Of a stretch of 64,000 nt of DNA, positions 1 to 9,328 are shown one piece after another. The stretch lies in NCBI RefSeq assembly GCF_000374845.1, contig NZ_KB895423.1, positions 43,078 through 107,077 on the forward strand, written 5' to 3'. This DNA comes from Paenibacillus terrigena DSM 21567. GTDB taxonomy: Bacteria; Bacillota; Bacilli; Paenibacillales; Paenibacillaceae. Below the pieces are notes generated by a model. It had not been told where the DNA came from, searched no databases, and saw only the letters and a list, made by a program, of their open reading frames with translations. Each line of letters opens with the position of its first letter. The stretch's first letter is position 1. The position numbers and the translations under genes were made by a program.

Positions 1-1
1 A

Positions 2-613
2 GCGATCTACCGGGATAGACCTCTGATTCTGGTAGAGAGCGGCATCGGCAAAGTCAATGCAGCCGTTGCGGTTACGCTGCTCATTGAACGGTATCAACCG
101 GATTTGATCATCAATGCTGGATCATCGGGTGCCTTTGCCGAAGGATTAAAGGTGGGTGACGTCGTTGTCGCTACACAGTACAGATATGGCGATGTCGATG
201 CGACCTGCTTTGGATATGAGCATGGTCAGGTTCCACAAATGCCGGCGAAATACGATCTGAACAGTGACTGGGTGGATGTAGCGAGACAAGCTGCTGCCGA
301 AGCAGAGCTGCCGTATGCCCTAGATTTCGGATTAGTACTGACGCTGGATTCCTTCATGAGTGAATCCGAGCGAGTGGAATGGATTAAATCGACTTTTCCT
401 ACCGTCAAGGTATCAGACATGGAAGGGCTCGCGATTGTACAAGCTGCTGCCCAATATGGCATTCCAGTGATAGCTGTCAAAGCAGTATCAGATATTACCG
501 GCCATGGCGCAGATTCGGCCGACAGCTTCGATAATAATCTAGATGACGTTGCGAAGCATGCCGCGCATTTTACAGAGTTGCTAGTTCAGCAGATCCAGTC
601 GATCGCCGTGTAG
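2..613 (+). CDS. mtnN: 5'-methylthioadenosine/S-adenosylhomocysteine nucleosidase, 5' truncated by window edge
   Basis: The frame is open from base 2, so the gene begins before the window; about 203 of the usual 230 residues are present. The protein hydrolyses the N-glycosidic bond of methylthioadenosine and S-adenosylhomocysteine in the cytoplasm, feeding methionine salvage and autoinducer-2 precursor formation. Visible family landmarks are ESGIGKVNAA near the start, the AGSSG loop, the SDMEG segment with the ribose-binding/catalytic Glu, and AVSDI with the catalytic Asp. The first catalytic Glu of the family (near residue 12) lies in the missing part. A terminator follows directly, so it ends a transcription unit. 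The family assignment is secure; MTA/SAH specificity is by homology. Confidence 0.93.
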   Translation, partial: AIYRDRPLILVESGIGKVNAAVAVTLLIERYQPDLIINAGSSGAFAEGLKVGDVVVATQYRYGDVDATCFGYEHGQVPQMPAKYDLNSDWVDVARQAAAEAELPYALDFGLVLTLDSFMSESERVEWIKSTFPTVKVSDMEGLAIVQAAAQYGIPVIAVKAVSDITGHGADSADSFDNNLDDVAKHAAHFTELLVQQIQSIAV

Positions 614-630
614 CTATATAAAATAATTCT

Positions 631-677
631 GAACCGTAAGCGGTATGTCTTGATAAGACGTGCTGCTTGCGGTTTTT
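631..677 (+). terminator. Rho-independent terminator of mtnN
   Basis: A long imperfect hairpin with arms AACCGTAAGC and GCTTGCGGTT, partly closed by G-U pairs, ends in a run of six T. Confidence 0.8.
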
Positions 678-714
678 TGGCGAATAATCAATTTGTAACT
701 TAGCTACTTAAGTA

Positions 715-731
715 TTTACAATCGCTTTACT
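715..731 (+). promoter_or_regulatory. Candidate PhoP box pair upstream of alkaline phosphatase
   Basis: TTTACA (715-720) and TTTACT (726-731) are direct repeats spaced 11 bp start to start, the spacing of PhoP-binding repeats (TTAACA-like) in Bacillus. They lie about 75 bp before a phosphatase gene. Only two repeats are seen, while four are usual, so this is suggestive only. Confidence 0.4.
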
Positions 732-802
732 CTCTGATGATATTCTCCTAATAATGGTATTCTATTATCATTTTAAAGCGTTAACTACTAAGGAGGGTAT
801 TT

Positions 803-2167
803 ATGTTTAAGAAAATCTCTAAAAAAGTAATTCCTTTCGCTGTCGTGTCATCACTGGCGATTACAGCTTTGGTATCGGGTGCTGCACCGAGTTCAGCAGA
901 TTCTAAAAAAGTAGAAGATAAAAAGGTTAAAAACGTTATTTTCCTTATCGGTGATGGCATGGGGCTATCCTATACGTCTGCTTATCGTTATATGAAAGAT
1001 GACCCTAAGACACCGATCAAAGAAAAAACAGAATTCGATAAATATTTCGTGGGAACACAAATGACTTATCCTGAGGACGAGCATCAGAATATTACCGATT
1101 CCGCATCTGCTGCAACGGCTATGTCCGCAGGTGTAAAAACGTACAATGCTGCAATCGCTGTTGATAATGATTTCACAGAAGTTAAAACGGTTCTAGAAGC
1201 AGCAAAAGAAAACGGCAAGTCTACCGGATTGGTAGCTACATCTGAAATCACACATGCGACACCTGCCGCTTACGGAGCACATGATGTTAATCGCAAGAAT
1301 ATGGATGCCATTGCAGATGATTACTTCGATGAACTCGTTAATAAGAAACATAAAATTGATGTCATGCTGGGTGGCGGTTTGAACAATTTTGTACGTAAGG
1401 ACAGAAATCTAACAGAAGAATTCAAAAAAGCCGGATACAGCTATGTGACAGATCGTGAAAGCTTGCTCAAGGATACGAATAACCAAATCCTTGGATTATT
1501 CGCACCTGGTGGATTGGATAAAATGATTGACCGCAACGAAAAGACCCCTTCACTACAAGAGATGACGAAAGCAGCCATTCAACGTCTTAGCACAAATAAA
1601 AACGGATTTTTCTTGATGGTAGAAGGCAGCCAAATCGATTGGGCAGGACATGATAATGATGTAGTCGCATCCATGAGCGAGATGGCCGATTTCGAGAAGG
1701 CATTTAAAGAAGCGATTGATTTTGCCAAGAAAGATGGGAATACGTTAGTTGTTGCGACGGCTGACCATTCAACCGGCGGATTCTCGATTGGCGCCAATGG
1801 CATCTACAATTTTGATGTAGCTCCGATTAAAGCTGCTAAACGCACGCCAGATTTCATGGCAGCAGAAATTCTTGCCGGTGCAACAGTTGAAGAAACATTG
1901 AAAAAATATATTGATTTACAACTGACAGATGAAGAAATCAAATCCGTTAAAGATGCAGCGGCTACCAAAGATCAAACGAAGACTGACAATGCGATCGAAG
2001 CTATCTTTAATACACGTTCCAATACAGGCTGGACGACTGGCGGCCATACCGGAGAAGATGTGCCGGTCTATGCTTTTGGGCCTGGTAAAGAGAAATTCGC
2101 TGGACTTATTGATAACACGGATAATGCAAAAATCATTTTCAATATCATTGAAGGAAAAAACAAGTGA
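803..2167 (+). CDS. Secreted alkaline phosphatase (PhoA/PhoB class)
   Basis: A 454-residue alkaline phosphatase, full length for the Bacillus enzymes. The start is fixed by AAGGAGGG seven bases before ATG. Residues 1-33 form a Sec signal peptide (lysine-rich start, hydrophobic core, then small residues before SSADS). The metal and catalytic motifs are in the expected order: IGDGMG with the metal-binding Asp51, TDSAS with nucleophile Ser100, IDWAGHDND with Asp and His zinc ligands, TADHSTGG, and GGHTGEDVPVYA with the last His ligand. It releases phosphate from monoesters outside the membrane. Monocistronic, between terminators. A possible Pho box upstream suggests induction by phosphate starvation. 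Confidence 0.95.
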   Translation: MFKKISKKVIPFAVVSSLAITALVSGAAPSSADSKKVEDKKVKNVIFLIGDGMGLSYTSAYRYMKDDPKTPIKEKTEFDKYFVGTQMTYPEDEHQNITDSASAATAMSAGVKTYNAAIAVDNDFTEVKTVLEAAKENGKSTGLVATSEITHATPAAYGAHDVNRKNMDAIADDYFDELVNKKHKIDVMLGGGLNNFVRKDRNLTEEFKKAGYSYVTDRESLLKDTNNQILGLFAPGGLDKMIDRNEKTPSLQEMTKAAIQRLSTNKNGFFLMVEGSQIDWAGHDNDVVASMSEMADFEKAFKEAIDFAKKDGNTLVVATADHSTGGFSIGANGIYNFDVAPIKAAKRTPDFMAAEILAGATVEETLKKYIDLQLTDEEIKSVKDAAATKDQTKTDNAIEAIFNTRSNTGWTTGGHTGEDVPVYAFGPGKEKFAGLIDNTDNAKIIFNIIEGKNK

Positions 2168-2205
2168 CCTGTTCATTTAAGTGATAATTATACTTAGACT
2201 TATAT

Positions 2206-2252
2206 TACGAAGCGGATCTTTCCAACTTAGTTGGTAGACCGCTTCGTTTTTC
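2206..2252 (+). terminator. Terminator after alkaline phosphatase
   Basis: Arms ACGAAGCGG and CCGCTTCGT enclose a second small stem (CCAACTTAGTTGG) and are followed by TTTTT. Confidence 0.85.
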
Positions 2253-2301
2253 ATTCTTCACAATCTTATCGACCACTCAAAATTGTCGTACTTCAATCAG
2301 C

Positions 2302-2333
2302 AAAAAAGAGGCTATCCCAAATGACAGCCTCTT
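2302..2333 (-). terminator. Terminator of the minus-strand amidase gene
   Basis: Read on the minus strand, AAGAGGCTGTC and GATAGCCTCTT form a hairpin followed by TTTTTT, just after the amidase stop codon. Confidence 0.85.
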
Positions 2334-2351
2334 GAAATCCTGATGCATAGT

Positions 2352-4289
2352 TTAATCGTCATTCTCTTCTTCGTTCATCGACCGCATCCGTACCTTCTCA
2401 ACATCTGAGGCTTTCACAAAGGCGAAGCGGTGGTTGAAGAATATTCGGTAGAACTCTTCTTTGCCCTTGACCAGTTTACTGGTCGCATATGGGTCATTTG
2501 TGAATACCGGAGCATCGTAATAATCGCTTTTGTCTTTTTCCACGGCAATATAAGATTGTCCCTGAGAAATGGTGTACTGAAGCGGGATCAACACATTCGG
2601 CGTGATATCCGAAGGATAAGCCGCTTCTTCTGGATAAGCTGCTCCATAGACCGCAATGGATACGGTACCGGCTTTCGGCGTGACTAACATTCCCTTGCCT
2701 GAAACCGCATTCATTCCTTGCGGGTTATAGAACCAGGCTTTCTGTCCTCCGAACCAGATTGCAGTCCAATCTCCCTGCTTGTCGGCAAGTGCGAAGGTCT
2801 GCCCTACGGTAGCTTTGGCGCCTACGCTGAAACCGTCTTTCTTATTTTGTGCGACAAGGGCAGGATCATCAATCAGTTCAGCGTTAAAGTCAGGCTCTTT
2901 ATATAAATAAACGAAGTTAGACGGCTGAGCAGGAGCATCATTGATATCTGGTTGATTGGTCTTAAAGTCAGGTTTGATTGTCACAATATCTTTGGACCCA
3001 TGCTTCGAGCGGATCGGTGCTCCAACCAACTCCATGTAGTGCTCCCAATCCCAGAATGGACCGGGATCCTGATGCATAACCTTTTGACGCGCCGGAGTTA
3101 GACCCGGTATTTCATTATGACCGATAATGTGGGCCCGATCGAGCGGAATATCGTATTTCTCTGCCAGATAACGAACCAATGCAGCTGAAGAACGGTAAAG
3201 TCTTTCTGTGAACCAGGTTGCTCCTTCCATAGCAAAGCCTTCATGTTCCAAGCCGATGGAATGCATATTGAAATACCAGTTGCCTGCATGCCATGCTACA
3301 TTCTTGTTCTTGACCATTTGCGTAATCTGTCCGTCGGAGGAACGGATAACATAGTGGGCGCTGACGTAAGAGTCCGGATTGGTAAATATATTGAGCGTAT
3401 CCTGATAGGTTTCTTCGGTATCATGAATAACAATATAACGGATATCAGGACCAAATTTAGGACGGTCGGCAAGATCGTAATTGGAATAGTCCGAAGGATC
3501 ATCCCCGTTCTGCTGATAGGCTGCAGGAATAAAATTGCAATGGAGATTACGAGGGCACTCGGCGGCTTCGGGCTTCGTTGGGCGAAGATGCATTTTTTTC
3601 ACGGAATCAGGGTTAGGCTTTATTTCTTTGGATGGCAGACTGAGCTGTTGTCCTTCCGAGGTTTGCCGCGATATTCCCTGCTGAATCGTATCAAATACAT
3701 TATTGGCAAACTCCAAGGCGGACTCTGACTCTTGAGAACCACTGTATTCGGCAACAGCACCATACCAGTCGGCTTCCGACGCAGGAAGTTCACCGAGTGT
3801 TTCTTGCGCGTACTTCGCTAGTAATGCTGCGCCTCCCCGAATGTTGCTCACAGGATCCCGCTTCAATAATTCCGGATCGACGTTCAATAGCTGGGCCGCC
3901 TCCGACAAGGTATGAAGGCTCGGATCGTTCAACAAAGCCGTTGTTGTATCCCCATCGCCGGTTCCCTTATAGTCTTCGTTATTCTGTTGCGTATAGTCGG
4001 TCAAATGCATAACACCGTATCCCCCTGCAGTACTGGGCTCACCATGATGATGCTCCCACCTGGAAAGGTTGTAGGAGACGGACATTAAAATGCTCACTGG
4101 CACGCCAAACTCATTTGCCGCGGATTCGAAGGCTTCCTGCAATGAATTCGTCTGGTCTTGCTCCGCATAGACAGAAGGCACGGACTTGAAAGAAACAGGA
4201 TCTCCAGGTGTGAATCCGGCAGCCACCAGTAAGGCGACTGCAAGAGCGAACGACAGCTTGTTCCATTGGATTGTTCGAAGCAGTTTCAA
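2352..4289 (-). CDS. Exported N-acetylmuramoyl-L-alanine amidase (Amidase_2) with N-terminal lytic-like domain
   Basis: A 645-residue cell-wall hydrolase. The likely start is TTG, placed by GGGAGG nine bases upstream. Residues 1-42 are a signal peptide. Residues 50-210 resemble a lysozyme/transglycosylase-like helper domain. Residues 280-420 are the Amidase_2 (PGRP) fold: zinc ligand His in IVIHDTE (289), IGLEHEG (345-351), His in IIGHNEIPG (391) and HQDPGPFWDW (406-415), where Asp takes the Cys position, as is common in this family. Residues 450-640 look like two SH3-type modules. It would cleave the amide between muramic acid and the stem peptide. It is alone on its strand and diverges from the next gene. 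Confidence 0.88.
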   Translation of the reverse strand: MKLLRTIQWNKLSFALAVALLVAAGFTPGDPVSFKSVPSVYAEQDQTNSLQEAFESAANEFGVPVSILMSVSYNLSRWEHHHGEPSTAGGYGVMHLTDYTQQNNEDYKGTGDGDTTTALLNDPSLHTLSEAAQLLNVDPELLKRDPVSNIRGGAALLAKYAQETLGELPASEADWYGAVAEYSGSQESESALEFANNVFDTIQQGISRQTSEGQQLSLPSKEIKPNPDSVKKMHLRPTKPEAAECPRNLHCNFIPAAYQQNGDDPSDYSNYDLADRPKFGPDIRYIVIHDTEETYQDTLNIFTNPDSYVSAHYVIRSSDGQITQMVKNKNVAWHAGNWYFNMHSIGLEHEGFAMEGATWFTERLYRSSAALVRYLAEKYDIPLDRAHIIGHNEIPGLTPARQKVMHQDPGPFWDWEHYMELVGAPIRSKHGSKDIVTIKPDFKTNQPDINDAPAQPSNFVYLYKEPDFNAELIDDPALVAQNKKDGFSVGAKATVGQTFALADKQGDWTAIWFGGQKAWFYNPQGMNAVSGKGMLVTPKAGTVSIAVYGAAYPEEAAYPSDITPNVLIPLQYTISQGQSYIAVEKDKSDYYDAPVFTNDPYATSKLVKGKEEFYRIFFNHRFAFVKASDVEKVRMRSMNEEENDD

Positions 4290-4303
4290 TATTTTCCCTC
4301 CCG

Positions 4304-4327
4304 AATAATAATGATGATGATGATGAC
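4304..4327. repeat. Triplet microsatellite in the amidase leader
   Basis: Three AAT units run into four to five ATG units, 15 to 38 bp upstream of the amidase start and directly before its Shine-Dalgarno sequence. Read on the minus strand it is a CAT/ATT tract. Confidence 0.75.
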
Positions 4328-4567
4328 TCCGATTGATTTCGCACCTCCATTTTTAATATATTTTTATGAAATTAAAACATGAACAAAATTTAAAAATCGA
4401 AATATTATTTCATCGGACATTTGAATCGGAGTTAGATGTACTCTAGCAGGTGTTAAGGAGTAGTCCTTTGATTGTTGCAGTTTCATAGATGTTTATATAG
4501 ACTGGTATCAGTTGGATGAACATTTTCTATCAAAAATGCTTGTAAGGTAAAATGGGAGGAACTAGTT

Positions 4568-5743
4568 TTGAATCATTTCACGATATTTGCATCGAGGAAC
4601 GACATTGACGATATTGAAACGAAGATACTAGACGTTTTTGTTAAGGGCTTTGACGTTAAGGTTAACGAGAATGAATATTTTATCAAGTCCAAGACGTTGT
4701 TCAACAAACACAAAATCACGATCAGAGTCGCAACTGAAGAAACAAGTCCCGAGTATTTCTCGCGAAATATTCCAGGAATGATGGGGTTTTATGATCGGAT
4801 TCCTTTTGAAGACGAGCATCTTAAAGGGTTAGTGATGACACAAATATCGATCTTAAACACGATGGTTGCCATCGAATCGGAGAAGGAAATGAATGACGGG
4901 CTGATGCAACTCTTTACGAAGCTGCTATTAGAGATTGGCGGGATCGGCTTTTTGCCTAACGGAATTTTACTTGATCAAGAAGGACAAGTTATTGTTTATC
5001 CTGACGGCAGTTCAGGTTCGGCTGACTTCAGACCTCATGCCGCTACAAGCAAAGTGCTGGGGCCAGAGATCACATCTGAGGAAGGCGAACAACGGAAAGA
5101 CAGGAGTATAGCTTATTTACATGAAAGGGGTATTCCGTATATTACCTGGATGCCTCAGCTGCCACCATTAGCAGAATGTCAATTTAAAACTCAGGAAGTG
5201 ATAGCAAAAAGAGCTGTCGCCTTATTAATCGTGATCCAATACGCTTGTGATGTGGCTCAATCCCTGGATATCCATGAGTCCAAAAACTTCTTTATAGGCA
5301 TGCTGCAAAAATATGGCGTTGAAGATGATTTGACTGAGAATGAAAGAAGATTTTTGCACGATGATGAACCGGATGTGCAGGACGCAGTCAATCTTGCCTG
5401 GCAATATGAAGCATATTGGACGCTTATTTGGGCATTGGGTCTTATAGATACACTTGAATTCCCTGACCAGGTATGCGACTGTGATCATGCGATTCAAATC
5501 GTCTCCAACTGCGAATCGTTCGAACAGTTCTATCAGACAACGACGATGCGCGGCAGACAAGAAATTTTGGATGAGGCAGATAAAATGTATAGACTTCATT
5601 GGGCATGTGTAAATAGCAGGATTAAAGGAGAAGAAGCTCCTGTAGGCATGCAAGAAAGTATCGTGATAGAGCGACGTAGGGGACTGTTCTGGATGATCGG
5701 CCATCGGGATGAACAATGGGACGAAATTTCGATGGACACCTAG
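4568..5743 (+). CDS. DUF4272 domain protein
   Basis: A 391-residue soluble protein of unknown function, started by TTG after GGGAGGAACTAG. The C-terminal 210 residues match the DUF4272 pattern: a KDRS-x-AYLHERGIP segment, a WQYEAYWTLIWALGLID core and the closing RRRGLFWMIG...QWDEISMDT. The first 130 residues look like an extra alpha/beta module that may bind a partner. No signal peptide or membrane segment is present. It is monocistronic between the divergent amidase and the sigma-factor unit. The family is widespread in Bacillales, sometimes near contact-dependent systems; no function is assigned here. Confidence 0.8.
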   Translation: MNHFTIFASRNDIDDIETKILDVFVKGFDVKVNENEYFIKSKTLFNKHKITIRVATEETSPEYFSRNIPGMMGFYDRIPFEDEHLKGLVMTQISILNTMVAIESEKEMNDGLMQLFTKLLLEIGGIGFLPNGILLDQEGQVIVYPDGSSGSADFRPHAATSKVLGPEITSEEGEQRKDRSIAYLHERGIPYITWMPQLPPLAECQFKTQEVIAKRAVALLIVIQYACDVAQSLDIHESKNFFIGMLQKYGVEDDLTENERRFLHDDEPDVQDAVNLAWQYEAYWTLIWALGLIDTLEFPDQVCDCDHAIQIVSNCESFEQFYQTTTMRGRQEILDEADKMYRLHWACVNSRIKGEEAPVGMQESIVIERRRGLFWMIGHRDEQWDEISMDT

Positions 5744-6002
5744 AATCAAGATCACAACATATCTATTAGGCGGACAATCAAAAGCTAACGCGCTAGGATA
5801 GCCCTGAAAGACATTTCATTCCACGTAAAATGCGGCTTATTTATTTTATGTCCTCAAGTTCTTGTCATTTTTATTCGACAGGATCTTGGGGACATTACCG
5901 TTTTTACCGGAATTTTATTCCCCTCCGCGTATAAAGTTTTTGTCGTACAAATTGAACTTTTATAACCTCTAGGGTCTCTTATCTATGAAAAGGGGAGAGA
6001 AC

Positions 6003-6566
6003 ATGAACGTAAGCCATCTTGTCAGACAAGCCCAAAAGGGCAACAAAGAAGCATTACTACAACTCATCATGGCCGATCAGGACGCTTATTATCGTCTTGC
6101 GTATACGTACATGGGAAACGAGCATGATGCGATGGATGCCATGGAAGACATGATTGTTACACTGTATGAAAAGATCGATCAATTGCAAAAGGGCGAAGCA
6201 TTCTACAGCTGGAGCAAAACCATTCTCGTCAATCGGTGCAGAACATTACTCCGCAAAAAAGGTCGATTTTTTCCACTGGAAGACGAGCAAGATCTATCCC
6301 TTGCAGCATTCACTGACGATAATCCATATCGCCATACAGAGTCAGAGCTGAATATGCAGGTGTTGCTATCCCATCTGAATGCACAGCAGCGGGAAGCGAT
6401 CGAACTTCGATATGTTCATGATCTTCCGTACCAGACGATTGCGGACATGACCGGCGCGCCGCTCGGAACCATCAAATCAAGAATCTCACAAGGCATACTT
6501 AAATTGAAAGCCATGATCGGAGGTGATCGTTATGGAGACGATCGAGGAGAAATTACAGGAGTATAA
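6003..6566 (+). CDS. ECF-type RNA polymerase sigma factor
   Basis: A 187-residue sigma-70 family factor of the extracytoplasmic type. An earlier in-frame ATG exists at 5985, but AGGGGAGAG sits eight bases before the ATG at 6003, which is preferred. Region 2 covers residues 10-75 (YYRLAYTYMGNEHDAMDAMEDM). Region 4 covers 120-175, with the helix-turn-helix around LPYQTIADMTGAPLGTIKSR. The stop overlaps the next gene, an arrangement typical of a sigma/anti-sigma pair. It should direct polymerase to a small regulon when released from its anti-sigma partner. The signal sensed cannot be read from the sequence. Confidence 0.93.
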   Translation: MNVSHLVRQAQKGNKEALLQLIMADQDAYYRLAYTYMGNEHDAMDAMEDMIVTLYEKIDQLQKGEAFYSWSKTILVNRCRTLLRKKGRFFPLEDEQDLSLAAFTDDNPYRHTESELNMQVLLSHLNAQQREAIELRYVHDLPYQTIADMTGAPLGTIKSRISQGILKLKAMIGGDRYGDDRGEITGV

Positions 6567-7815
6567 GCAGCAGACGGTGAATCAGATGCATGCGCCGTCA
6601 GAACTTGAGGGAAGACTTCGGGATGCACTGCAGCGTGTTCCTGCGAAAAAAAGAAGCATGAATAAAACCGTGGCATGGATTGCATCCGCTGTCGCAGCCC
6701 TCATTCTCATGGTTGGTGCTTACGAGTATCCTGCCTTAGCTTATTACTTTAACATCAACTTGAACACACTTAGTTTTGCTGAAGTGGTGGAGCAGGGCTA
6801 CGGCCAATCTGTTGACAAAAGCATAACGCTTCAAGACGGCACGGTCGTTACAATTCAAGGTGTCATTGCTGACGATAATGTATTTCGCATGTATTACACC
6901 ATTGATCGACCTGCAGGCATTGCGTTTACGGACGATGATTTTCGTCGATATGGATTCGAGAACTTGCGAGGATTCTTAACCAATTCAGATTCGCTAAGAG
7001 GCGGCGGCGGACCAGGCAAGACCAAGAGCCAGTTCGTCGGAGATCATGATTTCAAGCCTGTTAGTCCATTCGCTCGCACCCTAACAGTTACATTTACGGA
7101 GTGGTTGGATAATGGGAAAAAGCTATCTTATCCGATCACCTTCAACTTTGAAGCAAATAAAGCAATGAAGAGTATCATTAAGGAAGATCTTTCTGAATCC
7201 ATCGCTGTTGATAAAGGGACGATTCATTATGATTATATTACAGCTTCCCCAACGTCAACCATCGTGAAGGGACACTATGAATTAGAAGAGTATCCGAGAT
7301 TTTCAGGTGAAACCAAGCTGTATGTGAATGGAACAGAAGTAGGCAGGAGTGGAGCAGGGGGACATAATCCTGACTTTCAACTTCAATTCGCCGCATTCCC
7401 TACGGATAATATTCATTCCATTGATCTTGTCCTCGAAAATTTCGAAGGATATCACAAAATCAATGAACCCATCTCGCTTGCGTCACCTTCCGATCGATCC
7501 ATTAAAATCGGAGATGAAAAGTTGTGGATTCGCAGCGTGACGAAAACCGAAACAGGCTATGATATCGTCATTGCCAGAAATCAGTTTACGTTCTTGGAAA
7601 AGGACAATTTATCCATCCAAGCTGGTGGACACGTCATTCCGGTATCTTCGATCTCCGAAGAACGTCCTTGGGATTTGAAGAATGGCAATATTATGTGGGA
7701 GCAGACGTATTCTTTCAACACCACGGACAAGCCGGAATTCCTGCTAGTGAACGGCTACCAATATATTAAAAAATACAATAAGAAAATATCGATACCAGTA
7801 GATAACAAAAAATAA
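6532..7815 (+). CDS. DUF4179 transmembrane anti-sigma factor
   Basis: Overlaps the sigma gene by 35 bases. The ATG at 6532 is preferred to an in-frame GTG at 6523 because GGAGGT lies just before it. The 427-residue protein has a short cytoplasmic N-terminus (about 40 residues, the presumed sigma-binding part), one membrane helix (AWIASAVAALILMVGAYEYPAL, written with spacing in mind at residues 45-65) and a large extracytoplasmic part. DUF4179 begins at about residue 70, and a beta-sandwich-like region follows to the end. It should hold the sigma factor at the membrane until a cell-envelope signal arrives. No metal-binding ZAS His/Cys motif is obvious. Confidence 0.88.
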   Translation: METIEEKLQEYKQQTVNQMHAPSELEGRLRDALQRVPAKKRSMNKTVAWIASAVAALILMVGAYEYPALAYYFNINLNTLSFAEVVEQGYGQSVDKSITLQDGTVVTIQGVIADDNVFRMYYTIDRPAGIAFTDDDFRRYGFENLRGFLTNSDSLRGGGGPGKTKSQFVGDHDFKPVSPFARTLTVTFTEWLDNGKKLSYPITFNFEANKAMKSIIKEDLSESIAVDKGTIHYDYITASPTSTIVKGHYELEEYPRFSGETKLYVNGTEVGRSGAGGHNPDFQLQFAAFPTDNIHSIDLVLENFEGYHKINEPISLASPSDRSIKIGDEKLWIRSVTKTETGYDIVIARNQFTFLEKDNLSIQAGGHVIPVSSISEERPWDLKNGNIMWEQTYSFNTTDKPEFLLVNGYQYIKKYNKKISIPVDNKK

Positions 7816-7828
7816 ACCATGCTCTAGT

Positions 7829-7877
7829 ACCCGGAAAATAGACACTTTTGAAAAAAGAGTGGCTGTTCTCCGGGTTT
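7829..7877 (+). terminator. Terminator of the sigma/anti-sigma operon
   Basis: Arms ACCCGGA and TCCGGGT enclose a longer imperfect stem (GACACTTTT with AAAGAGTGGC) and are followed by TTTT. Confidence 0.8.
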
Positions 7878-8067
7878 TTGTTTTGGTACATTAAAAAATG
7901 AATAACTTACCAGAAAGGTGTAGATTACTCGGTAAAAAGGCTTTATTCTAGTATGAGCATTAAATAATCTGAGAAGGGGCTGATCATGTTGTACGGGAAA
8001 GCTGCTAGGAAGTTACATCAGGACCACTTGATGAGAATAAATAATGCATAAAAAGGGAGAGGAAGCA

Positions 8068-8724
8068 ATGTCACAATCACTCATCTTTGATATGGACGGA
8101 ACACTATTTCAAACAGACAAAATTTTAGAAATATCGCTCGAGGATGCTTTTAATCATTTAAGGGATCTAAATGAATGGGATTCAGTAACGCCTATTGATA
8201 AATACCTTGAAATTATGGGTGTACCTTTACCAAAAGTATGGGAAACTCTGTTGCCCAATCATTCCAATGAAGTAAGAGAACAAACTGATGCATATTTTCT
8301 AGAAAGATTAATTGAAAATATAAGAAGTGGGAAAGGGGCTTTATATCCTAATGTATTGGAAATTTTCAATCATTTAAAAGAGAATGATTGTTCAATTTAC
8401 ATAGCAAGTAATGGTTTAACGGAATATTTAAAGGCTATTGTGAGTTATTATCATTTGGACAACTGGGTTACTGAAACCTTTAGTATCCAACAAATTGAAT
8501 CGTTAAATAAATCAGACTTAGTTCAAATTATTATTGAAAAATATGGTATTACCAATGCGGCAGTAGTAGGAGACCGCCTATCGGATATCAATGCAGCTAA
8601 AGATAATGGTTTAGTTGCCATAGGATGTAATTTTGATTTTGCACGAGACGACGAACTTTCTCAGGCTGATCTAGTTATAGATGATTTAATTGAGTTAAAA
8701 ACAATAATACAGTTAAATAAATAG
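8068..8724 (+). CDS. HAD-family hydrolase (phosphoglycolate phosphatase-like)
   Basis: A 218-residue HAD phosphatase. The start ATG at 8068 follows GGGAGAGGAAGCA; the ATG at 8044 has no ribosome site. Motif I is FDMDGTLFQT with the nucleophile Asp; motif II is ASNG; motif III is the Lys of LNKSDL; motif IV is VGDRLSDINAA with the Mg ligands. The helical cap lies between residues 15 and 85. It probably dephosphorylates a small cytoplasmic metabolite; substrate is not predictable. It is AT-richer than the preceding sigma operon and stands alone. Confidence 0.88.
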   Translation: MSQSLIFDMDGTLFQTDKILEISLEDAFNHLRDLNEWDSVTPIDKYLEIMGVPLPKVWETLLPNHSNEVREQTDAYFLERLIENIRSGKGALYPNVLEIFNHLKENDCSIYIASNGLTEYLKAIVSYYHLDNWVTETFSIQQIESLNKSDLVQIIIEKYGITNAAVVGDRLSDINAAKDNGLVAIGCNFDFARDDELSQADLVIDDLIELKTIIQLNK

Positions 8725-8753
8725 GTGTTCAACTAAACGGGACACGAGCGTTG

Positions 8754-8779
8754 AGGAGCTTGCTTGGAGGCAGCTCCTT
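8754..8779 (+). terminator. Hairpin after the HAD gene
   Basis: AGGAGCT and AGCTCCT form a perfect 7-bp stem with a GC-rich loop; the T-run is weak (TTTGTTTGTT). It follows an AAACGGGACAC motif that recurs near 10115. Confidence 0.5.
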
Positions 8780-8901
8780 TGTTTGTTGAGGTAGCGGGTA
8801 GGATAGTAAAAGAATTTGGGGGAAGAAATGTAGTGTTTTTAATAGGCACTTTAATCATTACGCTAACAGCAGATTAATGCAACAATAAAGAGGAGAAAAT
8901 C

Positions 8902-9081
8902 GTGGATGACGGCCAACTCATCACGACCGGATCGGCAGGCGGACTGCATTTGGCACGTTAGGTCATGGAGCTTTTAGACGTTATGCCCAAGGAGGCGTTG
9001 AGCGCATGGTACGAATACTACCATACAGGCGATGCCAATCACTTTTGCGTGTTAATGGATGCTTTTTCGCCTCAACATTAA
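8902..9081 (+). pseudogene. Remnant resembling the C-terminus of a DJ-1/PfpI-family protein
   Basis: One 60-codon frame with a TAG at codon 20 reads VDDGQLITTGSAGG, then after the stop VMELLD and further residues to QH. The V-DDG-x-L-IT-x-G-x-x-x-x-G pattern is the typical C-terminal signature of DJ-1/PfpI glutamine-amidotransferase-like proteins. The N-terminal part is missing and the frame is interrupted, so it is a decayed fragment. The rest of 8725-9328 holds no supported gene. A weak inverted repeat with a T-run lies near 9173-9206. Confidence 0.4.
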
Positions 9082-9328
9082 AAAAAGTTGTCATTCGAAA
9101 ACTATTTTTTCGATACGTAACCTTGACTCGGTACTAATTTGAAGAACAGTAACATATAAATACGAACCAATTGAGTGCATTTCTTTGTAGTGAGGAATGC
9201 TTTTTTTGGTTGAAAAAAGATATTGATATAACAATAATAACACATTTAATATCAATATTTATTTATTGTATAACGATAAATATTGTGTTAAAGTCAAATT
9301 AAATTTATTAGTAAGTGAGGGGCTTTTT

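Noticed and set aside
3243..3728. 161-codon plus-strand frame opposite the amidase gene
   Set aside because: It lies wholly within a well-supported minus-strand gene, has no ribosome site and no domain pattern.
7987..8049. Small ORF starting MLYGKAARKLHQD upstream of the HAD gene
   Set aside because: It has an SD-like GGGGCTG but only 20 codons and no recognisable family or conserved context.
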